Shown here one piece after another: positions 1 to 7,953 of a stretch of 52,816 nucleotides of DNA. The notes beneath the pieces were generated by a model. That model was not told where the DNA came from and did not search any database. It worked only from the letters and a program-made list of their open reading frames with translations. The first letter of the stretch is position 1; each line of letters starts with the position of its first letter. The translations under genes were made by a program, and so were the position numbers. The DNA is from Myxococcales bacterium FL481 (GTDB taxonomy: Bacteria; Myxococcota_A; Polyangia; Nannocystales; Nannocystaceae), in assembly GCA_006508105.1 (NCBI GenBank), contig QKPP01000315.1, positions 1-52,816 on the forward strand, given 5' to 3'.

Positions 1-382
1 TGTCCCCGTCAGCGTTGCTATTGCCAGTGCCGGTTCCACTCGGGCTGTCGCCGCCCGTTTCGGCGTTGCCTGTCGCGCCACTGTCACTGACGGGACCGGT
101 GTCGCCATCGCCATCGCCATCGCCGTCGCCATCGCCGTCTCCGTCGCCATCGCCATCGCCGTCTCCGTCTCCGTCTCCGTCGCCATCTCCGTCGCCATCG
201 CCATCGCCATCGCCGGCGGCCGTCGTCCCCGTCGAGGAACTGGGGGCTCCGGTCTCCGGCTCAACACTGGGTGTACCGGGGCCGACGCCTTGCCCTTCGG
301 CAGATCCGAATGGGATCGATCCCGCCGCACATCCCCATGCGGTCGCGAGGAGACAAAGTCCCAAAGGGCGTACATCAATCAT
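1..382 (-). CDS. Gly-Asp repeat lipoprotein, N-terminal part (runs off the left edge)
   Basis: Reading leftwards from an ATG at 382, the frame stays open to the window edge and gives about 127 residues. The start [18 protein letters not shown] looks like a short signal peptide with a non-canonical lipobox (AWGC), so I infer a lipoprotein, with Cys18 as the lipidated residue. After a short Ser/Thr/Pro-rich spacer comes a run of Gly-Asp pairs encoded by GGCGAT/GGCGAC hexamers (about 101-222), then a Gly/Thr/Ser/Asn stretch. This is the usual build of myxobacterial surface lipoproteins, with an extended acidic linker between the lipid anchor and a globular domain. The functional domain lies outside the window, so no function can be given. 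No clear ribosome binding site precedes the start. Confidence 0.7.
   Translation of the reverse strand, partial: MIDVRPLGLCLLATAWGCAAGSIPFGSAEGQGVGPGTPSVEPETGAPSSSTGTTAAGDGDGDGDGDGDGDGDGDGDGDGDGDGDGDGDGDGDGDTGPVSDSGATGNAETGGDSPSGTGTGNSNADGD
101..222 (-). repeat. Hexanucleotide tandem repeat encoding (Gly-Asp)n
   Basis: Imperfect 6-bp units (GGCGAT, GGCGAC, GGAGAC on the minus strand) encode alternating Gly and Asp in the lipoprotein at the left edge. Length variation in whole units would keep the reading frame. Confidence 0.8.
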
Positions 383-743
383 CTCGCGCGAAACCTAGGG
401 GGTCGTGTCGCGGGCGGTGTTACACTGACGCGTCACAAAGGCAACACATCGCTGCGTGTGAAGTCCGGTCTTGCGGTGAGCGGAAGTTGCTCCCGTGATC
501 ACCGAATCTTGAGCGCTCGACTCGGCCGGCCCCTGCGCGACAAACTTGGACTCGTGGCCCGGTGCGGCTTGACGCGAGGTGGTCTCGGCGCGGGTCGACG
601 TTCCCAAGTCGGGAGGGTCGATCGCCGGGACGGTTGGGTCGCCCGAACAAGCTCGGCGGGCTGTCCGATCGCCCGAACCCCTCGTGTGGGTCTACCTTGC
701 GAAGTTATGTACGTGGCCCCAGTCCGAGGACGAGTTCATGCGG
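383..743. other. Gene-free stretch, 361 bp
   Basis: This lies between the 5' end of the left-edge lipoprotein gene and the 3' end of the SnoaL-like gene. Open frames exist on both strands but none has a recognisable domain, a convincing ribosome binding site or natural composition. I see no RNA gene or terminator. It must hold the promoter of the left-edge lipoprotein. Confidence 0.5.
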
Positions 744-1514
744 CTAGAACTTGCCGTTGTTGTTCTTCCACTCCGACCGAGGAGCGACGGCTTCGATCGT
801 GTCCCAGTGCTCAGTCACTAGCCCCGCGTGCACGCGGAATAGATCGTAGAACGCAGAGTGCACTCCACCCCGTGTTCCCTCACTGACGCAAAGCACGAAC
901 GAACCTTCGGCCAACACGCGGTGTAGACGTTGATACACGACGGCGCGGGGGTCGTCGGTGAGTTGCAGCGCCTCGCGCCAGGCCACCACGCCGTCCTCGA
1001 GCTCGGGGTTGTGCTGGATAAGCCCCTTGTTTGGCGCGACCCACTGCGACAACGCATCGAAGCGTCGCCCGATCAGAGCTTCGCTGACCAGTCTGCGTAC
1101 GAGCTCGCGGTTGGCTTCGGTCTGATCCAAGTCGGTGGCCTCGACGGGTCCGTCCACCATGCCGTGCCGCGATGGGCTTGGCTCTCTTCGCGCTTGGATG
1201 TTGTCCCAGTGCTCCACCGCGCGGTCGGCTTCGAAGCGAAACACCTCGAAGCCGACGCGTCGCGTGGCGAAGTCGTATTCGGTGTGCGCGAACACGAAGT
1301 CGCCATCGCTGAACACACGGACCACGTTCACGCGGGGGTTTGTCTTGGCAAGCCGAGCGAACAGCGCGGCCAGTCCCTCGCTCCCCTCGTGGGTTTGCGG
1401 GTTGTGTTGGATGTACCGGTCCTCGTTGACCACCGCCACGGCCTCGGGATCGCCGGTTTCGATGCCCTTGAGGAGTCTGCGGATCAGGGCCTTGCGTCGA
1501 TTGGGGTCCGACAT
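744..1514 (-). CDS. Tandem SnoaL-like (NTF2 fold) protein
   Basis: This 256-residue protein is made of two similar halves, roughly residues 1-115 and 125-250. Each half has the SnoaL-like pattern: an N-terminal helix pair, a (Y/L)-I-Q-H-N-P motif (YIQHNP in the first, LIQHNP in the second), a strand with an Arg-Val-(Phe/Leu) segment, and an E-H-W-D motif near the end of the domain. SnoaL-like proteins are small cone-shaped barrels with a central pocket; some are polyketide cyclases or isomerases, and many, like this one, have no assigned substrate. There is no signal peptide, so it is probably cytoplasmic. The gene is divergent from a MarR-GNAT regulator 320 bp away, which makes that protein a candidate regulator. 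The duplicated domain suggests an intramolecular dimer. Confidence 0.8.
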   Translation of the reverse strand: MSDPNRRKALIRRLLKGIETGDPEAVAVVNEDRYIQHNPQTHEGSEGLAALFARLAKTNPRVNVVRVFSDGDFVFAHTEYDFATRRVGFEVFRFEADRAVEHWDNIQARREPSPSRHGMVDGPVEATDLDQTEANRELVRRLVSEALIGRRFDALSQWVAPNKGLIQHNPELEDGVVAWREALQLTDDPRAVVYQRLHRVLAEGSFVLCVSEGTRGGVHSAFYDLFRVHAGLVTEHWDTIEAVAPRSEWKNNNGKF

Positions 1515-1834
1515 GTGGCTCGGTTATGCCGCAGTCACCAGATCGGCCCAAGTCTCGAGATCGAGCCCGACGTCGTCTCTCCGGTTGCGTTCAAGATGGC
1601 GATGCTCGCCGGGCAAGGCTCGGAGCATCCGGTTGTCGCGGCGGCTCATTGAACCGCGCCCAACGTCGCCCCACGGTCGCCCCACGACGGGAAGAGCCAC
1701 GGCCGAGGAGTGCACCGGCCCCGGTGCTCACGAGCCTCGAGATCCAAGCACCCGTGTGCGGCCTTGTCGTCGCCCCCTCTTCGACCGCGAAGGGGTTGCG
1801 GAACACCATAAGCACTTATACAGTTGTGCGACTG
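1515..1834. promoter_or_regulatory. Divergent intergenic region between SnoaL-like and MarR-GNAT genes
   Basis: This 320-bp gap must hold the promoters of both flanking genes. A TATACA -10-like hexamer at 1817-1822 ends 12 nt before the MarR-GNAT ATG at 1835. No Shine-Dalgarno sequence precedes that ATG, so a very short or leaderless message is plausible. A weak inverted repeat (GCAC...GTGC) surrounds this hexamer and could be an operator, but the arms are too short to be sure. Confidence 0.35.
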
Positions 1835-2845
1835 ATGGCGACCTCAGATTTTTTCGACGAGCTGGGGCCGGTCGGGATGGGCTCACGGACAAAGCGTTTG
1901 GGTGAGCGCATCTTCGGCGAGGCGGCCGAGTCGTACGCCGAACTGGGCTACGACTTCGAAGCGCGATGGTTTCCGCTAACCAACCTGCTTGCTCGCCAAG
2001 GCTCGATCGCGGTGAGCGAGGCGGCACGCCGTCTTGGCGTCTCACAACCGGCGATCAGTCAGTTTGCCGCGCAGCTCGAAGACGCCGGGCTCGTGGAATT
2101 CGTGGCGGACGAACGAGACGGTCGCCGACGTGTGTTGACGCTGTCCCCGGTCGGTGCCGAGTTGGTGAGCGAGCTTGAACCTGTGTGGGCCGCGTTTCAA
2201 GAGGCGGCCATCGAGTTGTGCATGGAAGCGGGCGTGGATTTCCCCGCGGCTCTGCGGCGAATCGAGACCGCGCTCGACCGGGCATCCCTTGGGGACCGCG
2301 TACGCGCCGAGATCAGCCGCGGGGTCCGGATCGTGAACTACCACCGCGACCTGCGCGAACACTTCGCCACGATCAACCTCGAGTGGCTCTCACAGATGTT
2401 TGAGGTCGAGGAGATCGATCGCCAGGTGCTCGACGATCCCGAGACCCACATCCTTGGGCCGGGTGGCCAGATATGGTTTGCGACCACCGCGGAACTCGGG
2501 GTGGTCGGCACCTGTGCGTTGATCAAAGCCAAAACCGGCGTGTATGAACTCAGCAAGATGGGGGTCCGCACACGAGCCCGAGGGCAAAAGATCGGAGAGA
2601 AGCTGCTGCGTCGCGTCATCTTTGAGGCGTACCGCATGCAGCCACAGCAACTGTATCTGCTGACAAATAAACGATGTCAGGCGGCGATCCACCTCTATGA
2701 GAAACACGGATTCGAGCACTGCTCTGAGATCATGGATCGGTTCGGAGGCAGCTACCGGCGCTGCGACGTGGCGATGGTTCACCGGAGAACGAATGGCCTC
2801 GCGCCAAAGCGGCCGGAGTCTTCGTCAGACCAACTGAAACCGTGA
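1835..2845 (+). CDS. MarR-type winged-helix regulator fused to a GNAT acetyltransferase
   Basis: The product has 336 residues. Residues 25-140 form a MarR-type winged helix: the recognition segment is near VSQPAISQFAAQLEDAGLV (residues 69-87), followed by the wing pattern DERDGRRRVLTLSPVG. Residues about 185-325 form a GNAT N-acetyltransferase domain, with the acetyl-CoA binding loop R-A-R-G-Q-K-I-G and the late Y-E-K-H-G-F motif. Fused MarR-GNAT proteins are a known family thought to sense or acetylate a small molecule and to regulate nearby genes. I chose ATG 1835 because the MarR homology begins soon after; the frame is open further upstream without domain content. The gene is divergent from the SnoaL-like gene, its likely target or partner. 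Confidence 0.88.
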   Translation: MATSDFFDELGPVGMGSRTKRLGERIFGEAAESYAELGYDFEARWFPLTNLLARQGSIAVSEAARRLGVSQPAISQFAAQLEDAGLVEFVADERDGRRRVLTLSPVGAELVSELEPVWAAFQEAAIELCMEAGVDFPAALRRIETALDRASLGDRVRAEISRGVRIVNYHRDLREHFATINLEWLSQMFEVEEIDRQVLDDPETHILGPGGQIWFATTAELGVVGTCALIKAKTGVYELSKMGVRTRARGQKIGEKLLRRVIFEAYRMQPQQLYLLTNKRCQAAIHLYEKHGFEHCSEIMDRFGGSYRRCDVAMVHRRTNGLAPKRPESSSDQLKP

Positions 2846-2964
2846 TGGCTGTCGATTGCGAGGCGTTGGGTCCCATCCATGACGAGGCTGATTTGGGGGC
2901 CGAAGCGGCCCGCTCGCCGCATCGATGACGGGCCCGCGGGTCATGTGCAACGGGGCGCGGCGCG

Positions 2965-3996
2965 TCAGGCTGCGGCGAGCAACCGTGCCGCGGGCTCGAG
3001 CACCGACTGATGAATGTGGGTCAGCATGTCGGTCAACGTCTGTGGATCGACGGCGTCGGCTCCCCACAGGTGACGTGGGTTGTGCACTTCGAGTGGCTGC
3101 TGCAACTCGGTGGCCACGGCCGCGCGGACCTCATCGCCGCCCATCTGGATGAGCCACGCCGCAATCTCCCACGAGAGCGCGGCGTGGCGGGCCTCGTCTT
3201 GGGCAACCTCCTCGAGGGCCGCAGCCGCCCGCTCGTCCGAGCATCGAGTGACGGCGAGCTCCGCGAGGCAGGCCCCCACGGTTTCTCCGAGGCAGCCCTC
3301 ACGCACGCACGCGACCGCGACTGCGACGGGGTCGGCCGACACGACGATCGGTTCTGAGAACGGAAAACGACCCAGGCTTGGGGCCGGCGCGCCAAGTTGC
3401 GCCGCTCGCTGCAAGCACAACTGCGTGTGCCGAACCTCTTGTTCAGCCGCTTGTTGGACCTTGGCGAGCAACGGCAGTGGCGCTCCGAGGGCCATCAGCT
3501 CCAATGTCAATCGGGCAAACGCGGCGACCGAGGCGTGCTCGGCCTGGGCCGCCTCAAGCCATGCCCGCGCGTGGGGCCGATCGACTCGGGTCAGCAGTGG
3601 GGCCACGCGGGTCGAGTCCCCCTCAAAAAACGGGCGTCCCACCACGCAGTTTGGATCGGTGTTGACGGCGGAGACCGGGTAGCAGCAGGCGAGTTGCACC
3701 GTTTGGAAAGCGGGCCGCTTGGTCCCCTCGCCGTGGATTGATTGAACATCCGACCGGCACCAAGACTCGACGCTGAGGTCCGCTAGGTCGACTTCGTCGG
3801 CCGGTCGGCATTCCTCGTCGGAGCCCGAGCCAGTCGCCGAAGTCTCCGTGCCCGGGTCGTCCAGTGGGTAACAAGCTTGCGTTCTCACTGCCTCCTCGTC
3901 GTTGCCGCCGCAGCCGGAAGCCAGCAACGTGGCCGCAATCGCTGCGCCGGTTCGGAAACGGCTATTGTGTAGTCTTCTCTGGTTTGAAAACAGCAT
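2965..3996 (-). CDS. Lipoprotein with a ferritin-like diiron domain
   Basis: The 343-residue protein starts with a basic n-region and a hydrophobic stretch ending in the lipobox LLASGC (Cys29), so it should be a lipid-anchored envelope protein. Residues 40-120 are Cys-rich (including a CC pair near 104-105). Residues about 140-340 form a ferritin-like four-helix bundle with the spacing of diiron ligands: E153 with H154, E187-x2-H190, E238, and E268-x2-H271. This ligand set is typical of oxidases, rubrerythrin-like proteins and ferritin-like proteins, so binding of two metal ions is likely by inference. Substrate and physiological role are unknown. It stands alone: its 3' end faces the MarR-GNAT gene and its 5' side is a long gene-poor stretch. 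Confidence 0.85.
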   Translation of the reverse strand: MLFSNQRRLHNSRFRTGAAIAATLLASGCGGNDEEAVRTQACYPLDDPGTETSATGSGSDEECRPADEVDLADLSVESWCRSDVQSIHGEGTKRPAFQTVQLACCYPVSAVNTDPNCVVGRPFFEGDSTRVAPLLTRVDRPHARAWLEAAQAEHASVAAFARLTLELMALGAPLPLLAKVQQAAEQEVRHTQLCLQRAAQLGAPAPSLGRFPFSEPIVVSADPVAVAVACVREGCLGETVGACLAELAVTRCSDERAAAALEEVAQDEARHAALSWEIAAWLIQMGGDEVRAAVATELQQPLEVHNPRHLWGADAVDPQTLTDMLTHIHQSVLEPAARLLAAA

Positions 3997-5202
3997 TCGT
4001 GCTCGTTGATTGCAGTCTGGTGGTTTGACACCGGGGCCCGCACGCGGAAAGTGGTGCGCTTGCCAGTATGAGGTGCCGCGCGACGGAAAATCGATCGGAT
4101 TCGAGCAGATCGTCGTGCGGGCTTAGCGGCTGAGCGCCCTCTGAACCACCGCGAACGAGCCGGGGTGCCACTCCGGGCATTGGAGAGAGCAGTTTGCGCA
4201 AGTGCGATACACGTCTGAGTCAATTCGGGGGCTCGTGGACGAGGCTGCGGCGAAGATCAACTAGGCAACATGCGAGACAACCGGCGCCGAGAATACGGAG
4301 GAGGCTTCGCCTTCGGGAGCGCTCGAAAAGGAAGCATGTCCGCGTCGGCCGGCGACAACTTGTACCGAAACCGTGTAGAGGCTTGGCGAAAACCGCTCGA
4401 ATTCGCTCGGCGCGGGGGTAGAACCAGCGTTCATGGCTTGTCACCGCCAAGGCGGCGGCGGGCTCACGACCGTACCCGGGCCTTGGCCGGGGGTTCGTGC
4501 GCTCCCGAACAACGCGAGTTGGTCCGCCGAGACGGACGGTCTCGGTGCGTCTGCGCACTCGGGCAGCGCGGACGATCTACCCGCGTCAACGCGGCCATGC
4601 GTCGACCGGTGAACCTCCCCCCCGTCGAGGCCCTCCGTCTCGTCCTCGCGCCCCTCGCCGGACTCGGCGCCGGGCCTCGGGTGGAACTCGATCGAGCGGG
4701 GGCTGGCCGTCGCTAGCGCGAACGTTTGGCCCAACGACCGCCGTGTGCCGCTGGCCAGGCCCCCCCGGCGCCGTAACGCCGACACGGCGCCTCGAGACCG
4801 GCTGACGACGCGCGCCTCGACCGGCGGCGCCGCAACGTTGTGCCCGGCTGGCGCACCACGGTTGGGTTGCGCCTCGGAGTCGACGCCGCTCGGTCGCCCT
4901 GAGCCCGCGCTACCTAGCGCAACGCCGCGCTGTCGCGCTCCCTGTACTCCCAAGATTCGCGGCGCGTGTCGGCGCTGCGCACTCAATTCCTGGTGAATCG
5001 ATGTTGTTGCATTCGGTTGGGGACCTCAAACCCGATTGTGCTTTTCCACACCGACAAACGGCCAGACCGGGCGAACCCGCTCTTGGTTCGCACTGACTGA
5101 AGGTATCAATCAACCCCCTGAGAGTCTCCGCGACGACGGATTGCTCAGCGGGGGATCATCACGCCCGGCAATAAATGGTGCGGTTGAAAACGGAGGACAC
5201 AT
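3997..5202. other. Long stretch without a convincing gene, 1206 bp
   Basis: No frame here has a recognisable domain. The best candidate is a minus-strand frame at 4441-4986 (181 residues): its third-codon GC is high (about 80%), but the product is Arg/Ala/Ser/Pro-rich, has no ribosome binding site I can see and no familiar motif, so I do not call it. An imperfect inverted repeat (left arm 5114-5122, right arm 5144-5154) lies 50 bp before the small lipoprotein cassette and may belong to its promoter region. No tRNA or transposase remnant was seen. Confidence 0.45.
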
Positions 5203-5805
5203 ATGAAACACCAAGCGCAGAAGGTGGCGTGGAGACGATGCGCCCCAATATGGCTATCTATAGTGACTGGTTGCGCCGCAAGCAGTGCGGCGCAGAAGAA
5301 ACCCCGCCCCGGACCGGACGTGTGGATGTCCGCTGAGAAGGGGGGCCGTACGACAACCAAGGCCTCGTCAATCCATATTTACCGAACGACGCGGCCCGAG
5401 TCCGAATTTGAGCGCATCGGCCGAATCAGCTTAGACGACGCGGAACACGCTTACACTATCGACGAGGTGTACAAGGCCTTTCGCAGTGTCGCGGCCCAGA
5501 ACGGCGCGACCGCGATCATCGACTTCGACGTGAGTACCAAACTCGATGTCGAGGTCACGTTCAGTGACAAGAACGTCACGAGCACAGAATACAGGTACAA
5601 TCCCCAATCCGGACGAAGCGAGGCGGTACAAAGCCGAAAGACGAACAAGGACATGGACACCGGGGTCACGGTGACGGTCGGCTACGTAGGGACGCTAGTC
5701 GTGGAACGCGGTGCACCCGCCGAGCTCGAACCGGATCGGGCCAGTGCGGAGGAGAACGAAGCCGAAGGCGCAGAACCTGAAGCGCCGTCAGAGGAAGGTG
5801 AATAG
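5203..5805 (+). CDS. Small lipoprotein A of a three-gene cassette
   Basis: The product has 200 residues. ATG 5203 is preceded by a good GGAGGA ribosome binding site. The signal peptide ends in a lipobox-like VTGC (Cys24). The core (about residues 55-175) has the pattern I-H-I-Y-R-T-T, then F-E-R-I-G-R-I-S, then a helix and A-A-Q-N-G-A-T-A-I-I-D-F. That is the general shape of small envelope proteins with a YbjQ/RcsF-like alpha/beta fold; this is my inference from pattern, not a firm assignment. The C-terminus is a Glu/Ala-rich tail. The stop overlaps the GTG start of the next gene (TAGTG), so the two are probably translationally coupled. Function is unknown. Confidence 0.8.
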   Translation: MKHQAQKVAWRRCAPIWLSIVTGCAASSAAQKKPRPGPDVWMSAEKGGRTTTKASSIHIYRTTRPESEFERIGRISLDDAEHAYTIDEVYKAFRSVAAQNGATAIIDFDVSTKLDVEVTFSDKNVTSTEYRYNPQSGRSEAVQSRKTNKDMDTGVTVTVGYVGTLVVERGAPAELEPDRASAEENEAEGAEPEAPSEEGE

Positions 5806-6140
5806 TGCGCCGCGCAAGTTTGCTAGTCCGCTCTGTCTTGTGCGTTGGCTTCGGCAGCGGTTGTATGCCGCCGCTCCAGGTTCACGGCGCTCGCAAAGAT
5901 CCGAGCGAGCCCCAACAAGCCGGCACAACGGAGCCGGATGATATTCCGCTTTACCGCACCACGATGCCCAAGCGTCCCTACGTCGAGCTGGGCGTCGTGG
6001 TGGGGTACGGCGGGAAGCCCGAAGACCTCCCCGACGAGATGCGACGCCAGGCCGCTGCGATGGGTGGCGACGCAGTTATCCAGGTCGAAGGGGGGGGCTA
6101 CGGAGTCCTGGGCACCGTCATCGCATACGAAGCTGAGTGA
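5805..6140 (+). CDS. Small lipoprotein B of a three-gene cassette
   Basis: The 111-residue product starts at GTG 5805, overlapping the previous stop by one base. The signal peptide ends in a GSGC lipobox (Cys20). After a short linker, the core reads I-P-L-Y-R-T-T-M-P, then P-Y-V-E-L-G-V-V, then a helix ending in A-A-A-M-G-G-D-A-V-I-Q-V and a terminal strand G-V-L-G-T-V-I-A-Y. It aligns by eye with the core of lipoprotein A (YRTT...G...GATAIIDF) and more weakly with lipoprotein C, so the three look like paralogues reduced to one alpha/beta unit. The gene ends in a GTGA overlap with the third gene. Function unknown; likely co-expressed envelope proteins. Confidence 0.78.
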   Translation: MRRASLLVRSVLCVGFGSGCMPPLQVHGARKDPSEPQQAGTTEPDDIPLYRTTMPKRPYVELGVVVGYGGKPEDLPDEMRRQAAAMGGDAVIQVEGGGYGVLGTVIAYEAE

Positions 6141-6514
6141 GCGAGATGAAGTATCTACCAACGATCGCCGTTGTGGTGTCAGTCTTTACTTCCGGGTGTA
6201 CCCGCTCGGCGTTCATGCCCGCGATGGCGACCCACCAGCCGGGAACCGAGGGTGACGCCGAAAGCGTCACGATTCGAAGACAGGCCACCATTCCCGACGG
6301 GAGCCAAGAAATCGGGCACGCGATGGTGCTCGCGCGAAGCCAGAAACGACGCGAGAAGCTGATGCAGAAGGTCGCGGCGGAAAACGGCGGTACCTCCGTT
6401 GTCGACTTCCGCGAAGGACTGAGCGTTCCGATGATCATCATTCCTCTGCCCATCTACACAATCGTCGTCCATGGAACGCTGGAAAGCGCCACGATCGTGA
6501 AAACGAGCGACTAG
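6137..6514 (+). CDS. Small lipoprotein C of a three-gene cassette
   Basis: The start GTG 6137 overlaps the previous TGA in a GTGA arrangement. ATG 6146 is an equally good alternative and gives a tighter signal peptide (MKYLPTIAVVVSVFTSGC). The lipobox is TSGC. The mature part of about 105 residues has a predicted helix rich in Arg/Lys followed by V-A-A-E-N-G-G-T-S-V-V-D-F, which matches the Gly-rich turn and strand of lipoproteins A and B, and ends with a hydrophobic strand (VPMIIIPLPIYTIVV). The three coupled genes suggest one functional unit, perhaps subunits of an envelope sensor or scaffold. This is inference. Confidence 0.78.
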   Translation: MSEMKYLPTIAVVVSVFTSGCTRSAFMPAMATHQPGTEGDAESVTIRRQATIPDGSQEIGHAMVLARSQKRREKLMQKVAAENGGTSVVDFREGLSVPMIIIPLPIYTIVVHGTLESATIVKTSD

Positions 6515-6686
6515 CCGGTTCCCGTGGCGGTTCCCTACCGGGCGCGTGCAGAGGCTCGAGCGTCGCGCGGATGGGTCCAATCTACCGTCGGTAAAAATAG
6601 ACAATTGTGGCGCTTCACACGAGCTGGCAGCGACCGGTAAGTACATTGGAGATCGATTCGAGGCCAGTAGTTGGCGGAAAGTTAAG

Positions 6687-7661
6687 CTAACGCCGCGCAA
6701 GATACCGAACGCGGAGGATTAGACATTGCTCGATGTCAATCGTGGACATCGGAGCGCAACTTGTGGGCGCGACCGAGACGTCGGCAGCGGGCAACTCCAC
6801 AAGACCGAACGGACTCGAGCGAAGTGGTGCCAACAGACCCAACGAGAACACGCGGCTGAGCAAACGATCCGAGGAGATTCTCGATGGCTTTCGTGGGAGT
6901 GTGGGGACCTCGGCGAGGACGTTGCGGTCGCCTCGCGGTCGAAACATAGCGAGCTGATGTGGCTCGACGTCGGAAGCTCGCGGGCGCGGCACGACGAATG
7001 GGCGCAGTCGATGCCGAGCCAACAGCACGCCCCGGCATCGGACCACGCTCAACCGCGGTGGTGACACCAAAGCGGCAAGTCCGGTGATCACCGGCCGGTG
7101 TGTCAGCTTCGAAAACCACGCTCCTCGAGCGGTCGGACGCTTCAAAGCCATGCGAAGAGTGCGGGTTGATGTGGTTTCGACATCATCGCGGGCGATGGGT
7201 TGTCGCAGCATGTACTTGACCTGGCGTTCGAGTCGTTCGCGGTCTCGACCATCGAACGCGGCGCCAACGTGGGCGGCGACATGCTCTCCGACCATGCACA
7301 AACCCGTTGCGCCATGCTCAGGCGGAGCGAACGAGTCAACCTGGCGTTCGCAGCCGACGGTCAAACAGGCTTGGACGGCATCGTGGGTGTCGTGACTCTC
7401 GTCGGTGTTGTTAAAAGCTTGTGGATGTCCGCGTCGAGTCGGCGGACAGCCGTTGCCAGTTCGCGCATCGACCACCGGGGCGCCAAATAGCACGTCGGGG
7501 AACCGAGCCGAGGGTTGTCCGTTTCGCTCTCGAACACGCTCAGGGCGTGAGCGGTATCCGCCTAGGATTCGCCCTCTCGCCATCTGCGCCAGAGTTCTGT
7601 GCCGCGCGGTGGCGGAGTACGCTCGTGGCATCGTTCCGGCGGGTTTTGTTGCAGCAATCAT
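6687..7661 (-). pseudogene. Degraded IS91-like transposase
   Basis: A minus-strand frame of 324 residues keeps clear pieces of a Y2/IS91-type transposase. About residues 118-228 match the family pattern of an R-E-R-L-E-R core leading to K-Y-M-L-R-Q-P-I-A (family: RYxxRPPxA), then a region ending in A-A-L-V-x-P-P-R and G-V-L-L. About residues 264-272 keep the W/D-x-L-L-x-R-V-F segment that normally precedes a C-terminal CPxCGG zinc motif, but the zinc Cys residues are lost. I see neither the N-terminal HxH motif nor the catalytic tyrosines. I call it a relic with no transposition activity. Identification is from remembered family sequence. Confidence 0.72.
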
Positions 7662-7812
7662 CTAACCACTAGCCATTTTCAGAAACGCGCAGCGGGCAGG
7701 AGGCTTTCGACCGACCGACGCGGTCGAGTACGTGAGCGTGGGCACGTCTCTCGTTCACCACGGGGCACTAAATCCAAACGGGCACGATTATCCACCGAGA
7801 TCATCGTTTGCA

Positions 7813-7842
7813 TTGAACATAAAGAGTGGCTCGTGCTATTGG
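7813..7842 (+). promoter_or_regulatory. Possible sigma70-type promoter of the protease gene
   Basis: TTGAAC at 7813-7818 and TATTGG at 7837-7842 are separated by 18 bp, and a TG dinucleotide precedes the second hexamer (extended -10 form). The match is moderate. It would start a leader of about 100 nt that contains the two stem-loops described next. Confidence 0.35.
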
Positions 7843-7860
7843 TTCACTTGTGTGCCACTG

Positions 7861-7899
7861 GGAGCCGGGATAGGGCGGTGCTCGCCCTATTCCGGATCC
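7861..7899 (+). promoter_or_regulatory. Stem-loop 1 in the leader of the protease gene
   Basis: Arms 7865-7877 and 7883-7895 pair over 13 positions with one G-U wobble around a 5-nt loop (GTGCT). The stem extends by three further pairs (7861-7863 with 7897-7899) past one mismatch. There is no T-run after it, so it is not a standard intrinsic terminator. It lies 55 nt before the protease start. Confidence 0.5.
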
Positions 7900-7910
7900 A
7901 TTCAAATCGT

Positions 7911-7937
7911 CACGTGAAGCGAGACAAGCTTCGCGTG
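7911..7937 (+). promoter_or_regulatory. Stem-loop 2 in the leader of the protease gene
   Basis: Arms CACGTGAAGC (7911-7920) and GCTTCGCGTG (7928-7937) pair over ten positions with one wobble around a 7-nt loop. The GAGGA ribosome binding site begins a few bases further on, so this stem could influence access to it or message stability. Confidence 0.45.
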
Positions 7938-7953
7938 CAGGAATGAGGATGCC

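Noticed and set aside
15..398. Plus-strand frame with a long Ser-Pro repeat
   Set aside because: It is the complement of the Gly-Asp hexamer array of the minus-strand lipoprotein, which has a signal peptide and lipobox-like Cys; the plus frame has neither.
4441..4986. 181-residue minus-strand frame with high third-position GC
   Set aside because: The composition is Arg/Ala/Ser/Pro-rich, there is no ribosome binding site and no recognisable motif; coding-like third positions alone are not enough at this GC content.
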